From positions 124,001-188,000 of the forward strand of contig NZ_FNAJ01000011.1 of assembly GCF_900101905.1 (NCBI RefSeq): 64,000 bases of DNA, read 5' to 3'. Each line of letters starts with the position of its first letter. Position 1 is the first letter of the stretch. The position numbers were made by a program, and so were the translations under genes. A model generated the notes under the pieces. It was not told the DNA's origin, ran no database searches, and was given only the letters and a program-made list of their open reading frames with translations. Below are positions 43,832-56,160 of the stretch, one piece after another. Source of the DNA: Myxococcus virescens. Its GTDB lineage: Bacteria > Myxococcota > Myxococcia > Myxococcales > Myxococcaceae.

Positions 43832-44437
43832 TCAACGGCGTTTCTTCTTGCCGGTGGGCTTGGGCGGAGGGGCTGGCTTTTCCTTTTCGCCAGCGATTTG
43901 AAGGGTCTGGCGGAACTCGTCGACGTCACGGCCCAGGCCGTCGGTGAACGCGGTGCCGGTCTGGGCATCCACGACCAGGGTGTACTTGAAGCCGGACTTG
44001 AGCGGCTGCGGCAGCTGGATTCGGTAGATGAGGCCGGTTTCGGATTCCTCGACGTCGTCATCGGACACCATGGCCCGGTCGGCTTCGTCGAACAGGCGGA
44101 CCCGGTAGTTCTTGAGCGGGCTGGACGTCCGGAGCTCCAGGAGCGACGTGGGCTCGATGATGGCGGCGTCGTCGGGGGCCGGAGCGATCTCCGTGAGGCT
44201 CGCGGCGGCGATTCCAGCGTCCTCGGCCACGCCCGCGTCATTGGCGGGTGCCACGGCGGGGGCGCTGGGCGGCGCCTGGTAGCTGAGTGAGAACCGGGTC
44301 GGCGGCGGCGTCGCGGGGACCTGGGGTACCTCGGCGACCCCTGAGTCCGGGGTGGCGGCCGGCTTGTCCGGGCAGCCCGAGAGGACGAGAGCGCCACAGC
44401 AGGTGGCGGCGACGAGTCCGAATCGAAGAAGACGCAT
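43832..44437 (-). CDS. Lipoprotein with C-terminal Ig-like domain
   Basis: A 201-residue lipoprotein. The signal peptide ends with the lipobox LVLSGC (cysteine ~22). An alanine/proline-rich linker (residues ~25-95) precedes a ~85-residue beta-rich domain (SLLELRTSSPLKNYRVRLF, then TGLIYRIQLPQPLKSGFKYT) resembling Ig-like domains that stabilise surface proteins. A lysine/proline tail ends the protein. ATG 44437 is chosen for the signal peptide; the longer frame upstream has no such sense. It is convergent with the DUF3014 gene. Confidence 0.8.
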   Translation of the reverse strand: MRLLRFGLVAATCCGALVLSGCPDKPAATPDSGVAEVPQVPATPPPTRFSLSYQAPPSAPAVAPANDAGVAEDAGIAAASLTEIAPAPDDAAIIEPTSLLELRTSSPLKNYRVRLFDEADRAMVSDDDVEESETGLIYRIQLPQPLKSGFKYTLVVDAQTGTAFTDGLGRDVDEFRQTLQIAGEKEKPAPPPKPTGKKKRR

Positions 44438-44573
44438 GCGGCGGCCACGGTATGCGCCTGGATGGACGCCGGAAAGCACCGAGTGCCGGGCAGCCAGCCG
44501 GGCCGTGGGTTGGCGGCAATGGGCTCGCGGATGACCGTCCAGGACGTGACCTCTCCCTCTGAAAGAAGGTCCG

Positions 44574-44587
44574 ATAACATGCGTTAT
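44574..44587. promoter_or_regulatory. AT-rich inverted repeat in a divergent promoter region
   Basis: ATAAC-ATGC-GTTAT sits in an AT-rich pocket (44573-44595), rare for this genome, within the 284 bases between the leftward lipoprotein and rightward permease genes. Likely promoter/operator DNA. Confidence 0.4.
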
Positions 44588-44721
44588 GTAAACTAAGCGG
44601 GCGCGAAACCTGGGGGTCGATTCAGGCCGTTCCCCGCCCTGGTTTCTGGGCCGTCCGGGCCGGTTTCGGGTCCGTCGATTGCAGTCGAATCCGGCAGGAT
44701 CTCCACTCCCGACGCCCCGCC

Positions 44722-47142
44722 ATGACCTTCTTCGATTCGCTCGCCGCGGATGTTCGCTTCGCGCTCCGCACCTTCCGCCGCTCACCCGGCTTCGTCGCCG
44801 CCGCCGTGCTGTGCCTGGCGCTGGGCATTGGCGCCAACGCCGTCATCTTCAGCGTGGTTCACGGGGTCCTCCTCCGGCCGCTGCCGTACGCGGAACCCGA
44901 GCGGCTGGTCAGCCTCGTCGAGCTGCGCCCCCAGGGCTATGGCGGCCCGGTGTCCTGGCCCACGTTCTGGGCCTGGCGCCAGCACAGCCCGGCCTTCGAA
45001 CACATGGCAGCATTCACAGTCGGCGGCGTCACCCTCCAGGCCCAGGATGCGCCTGAACGCCTCCAGGCCCTTCGCGGAACGGCTGACTTCTTCACGGTTC
45101 ATGGCGTGCCGCCCTTGCTGGGCCGGACTTTCGCGCTCGATGAGGACCTGCCCGGCCAGGCCCCGGTCGCGGTCCTCAGCGAGCGCCTCTGGCGCGCCCG
45201 TTTTGGCGCCGATCCAGCCGTCCTCGGCCGTTCCGTGAGCCTGGATGGCCTGGCCCACACCGTCATTGGCGTGATGCCCGCGTCTTTCGATGCGTCCACC
45301 GACGTGTGGCTGCCCCTGGTGGCTCCGCCGGACGCCGCCGCTCGGACCCGGTCCACGGTGCTGACCCTCCGGGCTCGGTTGGCGCCAGGCGTTTCGCTGG
45401 CCTCCGCCGAGGCCGAGTTGAAGCAAGTCGCCGCGAACTCCGCGGCGGCCCAGGCGGAATCCCACCGGGACCGGAGCGCCCGGGTCATTCCGCTCGATGA
45501 AAGCCAGACCCAGTCCTGGCGGGCGCCGCTCCAGGTTCTGCTGGGGGCCGTCGCCCTGGTGCTCCTCATTGCGTGTACGAACGTCGCGAATCTGTTGCTG
45601 GCCCGCGCGGGCACCCGGCGGCGCGAACTGGCCGTTCGTCTGGCCCTGGGCGCTGGCCGGGCCCGGGTCGTCCAGCAGCTCCTGGTCGAAAGCCTCCTGC
45701 TGGCGTTCCTGGGCGGCATGCTGGCGGCCTTGCTGGCGCGCTGGGGCCTGGACGCGCTGCTGGCCCTGGCGCCGGAGAGCCTGCCCCGGCGTCAGGACAT
45801 CGCGTTGGACGGCACGGCCTTCCTGTTCCTCCTCGGAATCACCAGCGTCAGCGGCCTGGCCTTCGGGCTGCTCCCAGCCCTCCAGGTCTCCCGGCTGGAG
45901 GTCCGTGGTGGGCTCGCCGCCGCGGGCGATGGCAGCACGGTGCCGGGCTTCGGCCGTCGCTTGGGGGCCTCGCTGGTGGTTGTGGAGATCGCCCTATCGC
46001 TGGTGCTGCTCGTCGGCGCGGGCCTGCTCGGGCGCGGCTTCCTGCACCTGCTGGGGACTTCCACCGGATTTGCCCCCGGGCAGGTCCTCACGCTGCACCT
46101 GTCCATCCCAGACGACCGGTTCTTCAAGGACGGCGGCCTGGATGCTGAGCTGCCGGGACGGCTCTTGGAGCCGGTGTTGGAGGCGGTTCGCGCGCTCCCG
46201 GGCGTCACTGCGGCGGGCATGACGTCCGTGCTCCCCATCCAACGGGCCTGGAACAACGCTCGGTATCAGGTCGAAGGAGCTCCTCTGCCGGAGCCCGGCG
46301 ACGAACCTCGCGCCGAGCGCCGCGCCACCAGCCCGGGCTACTTCGCCGCCATGGGCATCCCCCTGCGCCAGGGGCGCGATTTCACGTCCCTGGACGCCGC
46401 GCCGGACCAGCCCGGCGTGGTCATCGTCAACGAAACCCTGGCCCGCCGGCACTTTCCCGCTGGAGGTGCCCTGGGGCAGCGGCTGCGCATCGGGGCGACG
46501 CCGTACACCATCGTCGGCGTCGTGGGCGATGTCCGCCAGGCGGGACTGGAGCGCGAACCGCTCGCCGAGTTCCACGTCCCTCATGGCAGGCCCTGGGGCG
46601 ATGACGGGCTCGTCCTGGTCACTCGCACCTCGGTGCAGCCAGAGACGCTGCTGCCTGCCATCCGGGAGGCCATCCGCCGCGTGGATGGCACCGTGCCCGT
46701 CTACCGGGCGCTCACCCTGGAGCAGGTCATCTCGCAATCCCTGGCGATGCGCAGGCTCGTCCTGGGGCTGCTTGGCGGTTTTGCGGTCCTTGCCGTCCTG
46801 CTCGCCGCCTACGGCCTCTACGGGGTCATCTCGCTCCGGGTCGTCCAGCGCACGCGGGAGCTGGGCGTCCGGATGGCGCTCGGTGCCCGGCCCGCGGACG
46901 TGCTTCGGCTCGTCCTGGGCCAGGGCGCGGGCATGACGGCCGTGGGCCTCGGGGTGGGACTTGGGGCGGCGTGGGTCCTGTCCCAGGTGCTCGCAAGCCA
47001 GCTTCACGGCGTCAGCGCGCGGGATCCGTGGACGTTCGGGGCCGTGGTCGCGCTGCTGGCGGCCGTGGCGTTGCTCGCCTGCTGGATTCCGGCCCGGCGG
47101 GCGATCCGGATGGACCCGCTTCAGGCGCTCCGGAAGGACTGA
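44722..47142 (+). CDS. Orphan MacB/FtsX-type ABC permease (ADOP-like)
   Basis: An 806-residue membrane protein. A helix near residues 25-45 (VAAAVLCLALGIGANAVIFSVV) is followed by a periplasmic MacB-type domain, a block of three helices with FtsX features (~270-360), a second periplasmic domain and a second FtsX block (~670-800). The whole matches the duplicated orphan permeases (ADOP) common in Acidobacteria and myxobacteria. No ATPase gene is adjacent, which is typical of the group. Probable role is mechanotransmission or export of a peptide/lipid, substrate unknown. Confidence 0.85.
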   Translation: MTFFDSLAADVRFALRTFRRSPGFVAAAVLCLALGIGANAVIFSVVHGVLLRPLPYAEPERLVSLVELRPQGYGGPVSWPTFWAWRQHSPAFEHMAAFTVGGVTLQAQDAPERLQALRGTADFFTVHGVPPLLGRTFALDEDLPGQAPVAVLSERLWRARFGADPAVLGRSVSLDGLAHTVIGVMPASFDASTDVWLPLVAPPDAAARTRSTVLTLRARLAPGVSLASAEAELKQVAANSAAAQAESHRDRSARVIPLDESQTQSWRAPLQVLLGAVALVLLIACTNVANLLLARAGTRRRELAVRLALGAGRARVVQQLLVESLLLAFLGGMLAALLARWGLDALLALAPESLPRRQDIALDGTAFLFLLGITSVSGLAFGLLPALQVSRLEVRGGLAAAGDGSTVPGFGRRLGASLVVVEIALSLVLLVGAGLLGRGFLHLLGTSTGFAPGQVLTLHLSIPDDRFFKDGGLDAELPGRLLEPVLEAVRALPGVTAAGMTSVLPIQRAWNNARYQVEGAPLPEPGDEPRAERRATSPGYFAAMGIPLRQGRDFTSLDAAPDQPGVVIVNETLARRHFPAGGALGQRLRIGATPYTIVGVVGDVRQAGLEREPLAEFHVPHGRPWGDDGLVLVTRTSVQPETLLPAIREAIRRVDGTVPVYRALTLEQVISQSLAMRRLVLGLLGGFAVLAVLLAAYGLYGVISLRVVQRTRELGVRMALGARPADVLRLVLGQGAGMTAVGLGVGLGAAWVLSQVLASQLHGVSARDPWTFGAVVALLAAVALLACWIPARRAIRMDPLQALRKD

Positions 47143-47446
47143 TGTCGGGACTTCCGCGTCCCAGGCGCGGGATGCGGAATCCCAGGCATGGAACGCAGCC
47201 GGATGACACGTCGCGTTGACGGGAAATCCAGACGCGAATGCGACTTTTTCCTCCGCGTCACGTTGTTCCTCAATGGGCCTGGTTCAAGGTCGGTTTCTCC
47301 TCGGAATCCAACCTCTGGCGGCGGGAATCAGCAGCTTGCTTGCATGTTGGGTTCCCCGGGAAATCTTCCCTGTTTTTTACTGGCTTGACCCAGCCAGGAG
47401 CTTCCCGCAGAACCGCGACACCCATGGCCCTGGAAAGGACCGTTTC
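47143..47446 (+). promoter_or_regulatory. 304-base intergenic region upstream of the S46 peptidase
   Basis: No gene is supported. Downstream of the permease, GGGAA-ATC-TTCCC (47358-47370) is followed by TGTTTTTT, a weak Rho-independent terminator candidate. TTGAC boxes occur at ~47215 and ~47386, but neither has a good -10. Probably the peptidase promoter lies here. Confidence 0.4.
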
Positions 47447-49540
47447 ATGAAGCGTTTGTTCGTGATTGCCACCCTCCTCGGCGCGGCTCCCGCGATGGCC
47501 GACGAGGGCATGTGGACCTACAACAACTTTCCCTCCGCGAAGGTGAAGGAGAAGTACGGCTTCGAGCCTTCCCAGCAGTGGCTGGACAACGTGCGCCTGT
47601 CCTCGGCGCGTCTGGCGGGTGGATGCTCGGCCAGCTTCGTGTCCGCCAACGGCCTGGTGATGACGAATCACCACTGCGCGCGCGGCTGTATCGACCAGCT
47701 CTCCACGGCGAAGAAGGACTACATCGCCAACGGCTTCTACGCGAAGACGCAGGGCGAGGAGACCCAGTGTCCGGCGATGGAGATCAACCAGCTGGTCAAG
47801 ATCACCGACGTCACGGAGACGCTGAACAAGGCCACCCAGGGCCTGACCGGTAAGAAGTACGCCGACACGCTGAAGGCGAAGATGTCCGAGCTGGAGCAGG
47901 CCTGCTCCGCCGGCAACGCCAAGGCGCGCTGTGACGTGGTCACCCTGTACCAGGGCGGCCAGTACAACCTCTACGAGTACAAGCGCTTCCAGGACGTCCG
48001 CCTGGTGATGGCGCCCGAGCACGCCATCGCGTTCTTCGGTGGCGACCCGGACAACTTCGAGTTCCCCCGCTACGACCTCGACGTGACGTTCCTGCGCGTC
48101 TACGAGGACGGCAAGCCGGCGACGACGAACAACTTCTTCAAGTGGTCCGACAAGGGCGCGCAGGAAGGCGAGCTGACCTTCATCTCCGGCCACCCGGGCC
48201 GCACCTCGCGTGGCCTCACCATCGCGGAGCTGGAGTTCCAGCGTGACGTGGTGCTGCCCAAGACGCTGATGACGCTCTCCGAGATGCGCGGCATGCTGAC
48301 GGAGTTCGGCCGCCGTGGCGCCGAGCAGCGCCGCATCTCCACCAACCTGCTGTTCGGCGTGGAGAACTCGGTGAAGGCGCTCAAGGGCCGTCACGAGGCC
48401 CTGCTGGACAAGACGTTCTTCGCGCAGAAGGTCGCCGCGGAGCAGGACCTGCGCAAGAAGGTCGAAGCCAACCCGGAGATGAAGAAGAAGTACGCCGCGG
48501 CGTGGGATGAGATCGCCAAGGCCCAGGCGCAGCTGCGCAACATCCGTCAGGACCTGACGTACATGGAGAACGGTGGCGGCCTGTCCTCCACGCTCTTCCA
48601 GGTGGCCCGCACGCTGGTGCGCGGCGCCGAGGAGCTCCCGAAGGCGAACGGCGAGCGCCTGCGTGAGTTCAACCAGGCCAACGTCCCGGCGCTGGAGGCC
48701 CAGCTGTTCAGCCCGGCTCCCGTCTACCCGGAGCTGGAGATTGCCCGCCTGACGTTCGGCCTCACCAAGATGCGCGAGGAGCTGGGCTCCGACCACCCCT
48801 TCGTGAAGAAGGTGCTGGGCAAGGAGTCCCCGGAGAAGCTGGCCGCCCGGCTGGTGAAGGGCACCAAGCTGCGTGACGTGAAGGTCCGCCAGGCGCTCTA
48901 CAAGGGCGGCAAGGCGGCCATCGCGGCCTCCAAGGACCCGATGATTCAGCTGGCCGTCGCGGTGGACCCGGACATGCGCGCCATCCGCAAGACGTACGAG
49001 GAGAACGTCGAGTCCGTCATCCGCAAGAACAGCGAGCTGGTGGCCAAGTCCAAGTTCGAAATCTACGGCACCAACCAGTACCCGGACGCGACGTTCAGCC
49101 TGCGCCTGTCCTACGGCGCGGTGAAGGGCTACTCGGAGAACGGCAAGCAGGTCAGCCCCATCACCCAGATGGCGGGCACCTTCGAGCACGCCACGGGTGA
49201 GGAGCCCTTCGCGCTGCCGAAGTCCTGGCTGAAGAACGAGAAGGCGCTGGACGGCACCACGCCGATGAACTTCGTCTCCACCAACGACATCATCGGTGGC
49301 AACTCCGGCTCGCCGGTCATCAACAAGGACGCGGAGATCGTCGGCATCGTGTTCGACGGCAACATCCAGTCCCTGGGCGGCGAGTACGGCTTCGACGAGA
49401 GCGTCAACCGCTCGGTCAGCGTCCACAGCCAGGCCATCATCGAGTCGCTGACGAAGATCTACGGCGCCACGCGGCTGCTCGAGGAGCTGCGTCCCGGCAG
49501 CACCAAGCTCCCGCCCGTGAAGGCCAGCCCGGCGAAGTAA
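47447..49540 (+). CDS. S46-family dipeptidyl peptidase (DPP7/DPP11 type)
   Basis: A 697-residue exported serine peptidase that removes dipeptides from oligopeptides. Signal peptide 1-~18 (APAMADEG). The S46 hallmarks are TNHHCARGCI (His near residue 75), GGDPDNFEFPRYDLDVTFLR with the catalytic aspartate, and GGNSGSP (Ser near residue 620). Length fits DPP7/DPP11. In a predatory, protein-feeding bacterium it would act in periplasmic peptide use. ATG 47447 after GGAAAGGA is chosen because it gives the signal peptide; the longer frame upstream is not coding. Cleavage preference cannot be read safely. Confidence 0.92.
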   Translation: MKRLFVIATLLGAAPAMADEGMWTYNNFPSAKVKEKYGFEPSQQWLDNVRLSSARLAGGCSASFVSANGLVMTNHHCARGCIDQLSTAKKDYIANGFYAKTQGEETQCPAMEINQLVKITDVTETLNKATQGLTGKKYADTLKAKMSELEQACSAGNAKARCDVVTLYQGGQYNLYEYKRFQDVRLVMAPEHAIAFFGGDPDNFEFPRYDLDVTFLRVYEDGKPATTNNFFKWSDKGAQEGELTFISGHPGRTSRGLTIAELEFQRDVVLPKTLMTLSEMRGMLTEFGRRGAEQRRISTNLLFGVENSVKALKGRHEALLDKTFFAQKVAAEQDLRKKVEANPEMKKKYAAAWDEIAKAQAQLRNIRQDLTYMENGGGLSSTLFQVARTLVRGAEELPKANGERLREFNQANVPALEAQLFSPAPVYPELEIARLTFGLTKMREELGSDHPFVKKVLGKESPEKLAARLVKGTKLRDVKVRQALYKGGKAAIAASKDPMIQLAVAVDPDMRAIRKTYEENVESVIRKNSELVAKSKFEIYGTNQYPDATFSLRLSYGAVKGYSENGKQVSPITQMAGTFEHATGEEPFALPKSWLKNEKALDGTTPMNFVSTNDIIGGNSGSPVINKDAEIVGIVFDGNIQSLGGEYGFDESVNRSVSVHSQAIIESLTKIYGATRLLEELRPGSTKLPPVKASPAK

Positions 49541-49596
49541 TGCCTTCGGGCGAAGATGGGGGCCCCGGCGCGGTCGGCCAGGGCCCCTGAAGCACG

Positions 49597-49635
49597 AAGA
49601 GGCTGCCCGGCACATGTCCCGGGCAGCCTCTTTCA
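49597..49635. terminator. Strong bidirectional terminator
   Basis: A perfect 14-bp stem AAGAGGCTGCCCGG / CCGGGCAGCCTCTT with an eight-base loop lies between the convergent S46 peptidase and guaA genes. Confidence 0.85.
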
Positions 49636-49662
49636 CGTCAGGGCCTCAAGCGCCCTACCGCC

Positions 49663-51216
49663 CTACTCCCATTCGATGGTCGCGGGGGGCTTGGACGAGA
49701 TGTCGTAGGCGACGCGGTTGATGCCGCGCACCTCGTTGGTGATGCGCGTGGAGATGCGCTCCAGCACGGGGAACGGCAGCCGGGCCCAGTCCGCCGTCAT
49801 GCCGTCCACGCTGGTGACGGCGCGCAGCACGCAGGTGGACTCGTAGGTGCGCTCGTCGCCCATGACGCCCACGCTCTGCACCGGCAGCAGCACCGCGAAG
49901 GCCTGCCACACCTCCTTGTAGAGGCCGGCGCTGCGAATCTCCTCCTGGACGATGGCGTCCGCGCGCCGCACCAGCTCCAGGCGCTGCTCGGTGACTTCGC
50001 CCAGGACGCGGATGGCCAGCCCCGGGCCGGGGAATGGCTGGCGGGACACCATCTCATCCGGCAGCCCCAGCTCGCGGCCCAGGGCGCGGACCTCGTCCTT
50101 GAAGAGCTCGCGCAGCGGCTCCACCAGCTTGAGCTTCATCGTCTCCGGCAGGCCGCCCACGTTGTGGTGGCTCTTGATGGTGACGGAGGGGCCCTTGTAC
50201 GACACGGACTCGATGACGTCCGGGTACAGCGTGCCCTGGGCCAGGAACTCCGCGTCCTGCACGTCGCGCGCGGCCTCCTCGAACACGGCGATGAACTCCC
50301 GGCCGATGATCTTCCGCTTCTTCTCCGGGTCCGTCACCCCGGCCAGCTTGTCCAGGAAGCGCTGGCGGGCATCCACCGTCTTCAGCGGGACGTGGAAGCG
50401 GTCCACGAAGAGCGCCTCCACCTGGGCGCGCTCGTTCTGCCGCAGCACCCCGTTGTCCACGAAGATGCACTGGAGCCGGGGGCCAATGGCCCGATGCAGC
50501 AGCAGCGCGGCCACGGAGCTGTCCACGCCGCCTGACAGCGCGCAGATGACCCGGCCGTGCTCACCCACTTGGCGGCGGATGGTGCCCACGGCCTCGTCGA
50601 TGAAGCCCTTCATCGTCCACGAGCCGCTGACCTTGCACTCGTTGAAGACGAAGGCGCGCAGCATGGCCTTGCCCTGCGGCGTGTGGACCACCTCCGGGTG
50701 GAACTGGACGCCGAACCAGGGCTTCGTCGTGTGGGCGGTGGCGGCGAAGGGCGAATTGCCGCTGCGGCCAATGGCCTCGAAGCCAGGGGGCAGCGCCTCC
50801 ACCCGGTCGCCGTGGCTCATCCAGACCTGGACCCTGTCCCCAGGGTTGAACTCGGCGAATGGGCCGCGGCGGGCCAGCACCTCCACCTCCGCGTTGCCGA
50901 ACTCGCGGTGGGCGCTCCGGTCAATCTTGCCGCCCAGCAGCTTGGCGGTGAGCTGGAGGCCGTAGCAGATGCCCAGCACGGGGACGCCGGCCTCGAAGAC
51001 GAACGGGTCGCACCGGGGGGAGTCTGGGGCCTCCACGGACGCCGGACCGCCAGAGAGGATGATGCCGCGGGGAGCGTACTTGCGGATGTCCTCCGCCGGG
51101 AGGTCCGGGCGGTGGATTTCGCAATAGACGCCCAGCTCGCGGACGCGCCGGGCGATGAGCTGGGTGTACTGGCTCCCGAAATCGAGGATCAGGATTTTTT
51201 CGGCGTGCAGGTCCAC
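49663..51216 (-). CDS. guaA: GMP synthase (glutamine-hydrolysing)
   Basis: GuaA converts XMP to GMP with glutamine and ATP. The 517 residues show the amidotransferase domain ([16 protein letters not shown] with the nucleophile cysteine, FGVQFHPEV with histidine and glutamate), the ATP-pyrophosphatase P-loop [11 protein letters not shown], and the C-terminal dimerisation domain ending PPATIEWE. It is separated from guaB by an opposed lipoprotein gene, so the usual guaBA operon is split. Confidence 0.97.
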   Translation of the reverse strand: MDLHAEKILILDFGSQYTQLIARRVRELGVYCEIHRPDLPAEDIRKYAPRGIILSGGPASVEAPDSPRCDPFVFEAGVPVLGICYGLQLTAKLLGGKIDRSAHREFGNAEVEVLARRGPFAEFNPGDRVQVWMSHGDRVEALPPGFEAIGRSGNSPFAATAHTTKPWFGVQFHPEVVHTPQGKAMLRAFVFNECKVSGSWTMKGFIDEAVGTIRRQVGEHGRVICALSGGVDSSVAALLLHRAIGPRLQCIFVDNGVLRQNERAQVEALFVDRFHVPLKTVDARQRFLDKLAGVTDPEKKRKIIGREFIAVFEEAARDVQDAEFLAQGTLYPDVIESVSYKGPSVTIKSHHNVGGLPETMKLKLVEPLRELFKDEVRALGRELGLPDEMVSRQPFPGPGLAIRVLGEVTEQRLELVRRADAIVQEEIRSAGLYKEVWQAFAVLLPVQSVGVMGDERTYESTCVLRAVTSVDGMTADWARLPFPVLERISTRITNEVRGINRVAYDISSKPPATIEWE

Positions 51217-51317
51217 CTGGGGGTCTCCAAGAGGGGCGTCGTTGACGGCTGGGGGCCCTTATCGCTACAAACTTCCGGAATACAACGCCCAAGTACCTTC
51301 AATTGTTCGAGGCCTGG

Positions 51318-51950
51318 ATGCTCCGCCGCCTGTCCGCCCCTACCGCTGCTGCGACCCTACTCCTGCTGTCCGCCTCCGGATGCGTGAAGGAGATCTCCTC
51401 GGATGAGCGGCTGGACCGCGAAACCCAGAATCTCTCCGCGAAGGAGATGCCGGGTGCGGCCGAGCTGGAGAAGCTCACCTGTGAGGACTCCACCGAGGCG
51501 CTCATCAAGGCACGCAATGTGAACCGGCCAGAGACGGACCGGCTGGTGGACTACATCGAGCTGTACTCCTCCCTCCGCAAGCGGACCGCCACGTTCGAGG
51601 ATGCGATGAACCGCAACCCGGACCTGAGCTACCGCGAGGGCACCCAGCACCTGGTCAACGCCAAGGACAACTGCATCCAGCAGACGGCCGACGTCCGGGT
51701 GGAGTTCGAGACCTACATGCGGGAGCTGGTGGGCGTGCCCACCGTCCAGGAAATCAAGGGCGGCAACACCGTCACCATCGCCCGGCTCGACTTCAACACC
51801 CTGCGCCAGGCCATCGAGACGCTGGAGCCGGACGACAAGGACACGCTGCTCAACCAGGTGAACGCCGCGGAGAAGCGCGTGGCCCCGTCGACCCCCGCGG
51901 GCGATGAGTCCGCCCCCGCGTCGGGTGGTGGCCGCAAGCGCGGCCGGTAA
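51318..51950 (+). CDS. Small lipoprotein of unknown function
   Basis: A 210-residue lipoprotein with a signal peptide ending LLLSASGC. The mature part is helical and charged (DERLDRETQNLSAKEMPGA, YIELYSSLRKRTATFEDAM) with one further cysteine pair, then a glycine/lysine/arginine tail. I do not recognise the family. ATG 51318, preceded by GAGG, is preferred to the TTG at 51303 because it makes a normal signal peptide. It is divergent from guaA and convergent with guaB. Confidence 0.75.
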   Translation: MLRRLSAPTAAATLLLLSASGCVKEISSDERLDRETQNLSAKEMPGAAELEKLTCEDSTEALIKARNVNRPETDRLVDYIELYSSLRKRTATFEDAMNRNPDLSYREGTQHLVNAKDNCIQQTADVRVEFETYMRELVGVPTVQEIKGGNTVTIARLDFNTLRQAIETLEPDDKDTLLNQVNAAEKRVAPSTPAGDESAPASGGGRKRGR

Positions 51951-51982
51951 GGACGCTCCGGTCGTTCCTGGCTGGACACCCA

Positions 51983-52012
51983 GGGCCCCGCCGAGAGGCG
52001 CGGGCCCTTTTT
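51983..52012 (+). terminator. Rho-independent terminator after the lipoprotein gene
   Basis: GGGCCCCGCC-GAGA-GGCGCGGGCCC (one-base bulge) followed by TTTTT. It works only on the plus strand, so guaB transcripts are not clearly stopped here. Confidence 0.85.
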
Positions 52013-52070
52013 CATGGCATTGGGACGCGGCGCGGGAAGACAGGCCCCCGCGCCCCTGGCGCCCTCCGGA

Positions 52071-56018
<3,948 letters not shown>

Positions 56019-56117
56019 AAACGCGCACTGCGCGCCCTGCTCACACTCCGCGTCATGTGTGGTTTCGGGAATTTTCCGGTGAACCTGGCCAGCCCCTAGA
56101 AGGTCGGATTTGCCTGC

Positions 56118-56123
56118 TATGTA
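56118..56123 (+). promoter_or_regulatory. Candidate extended -10 of the NRPS gene
   Basis: TGC-TATGTA resembles an extended -10 and would give a leader of about 30 bases before ATG 56161. No clear -35. Confidence 0.25.
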
Positions 56124-56160
56124 GCGCCTCGCTTCCTTCCGGACAGACGAGCGCGCTCCC

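Noticed and set aside
47270-49636. 788-residue minus-strand ORF
   Set aside because: Antisense to the S46 peptidase with intact catalytic triad; no recognisable domain.
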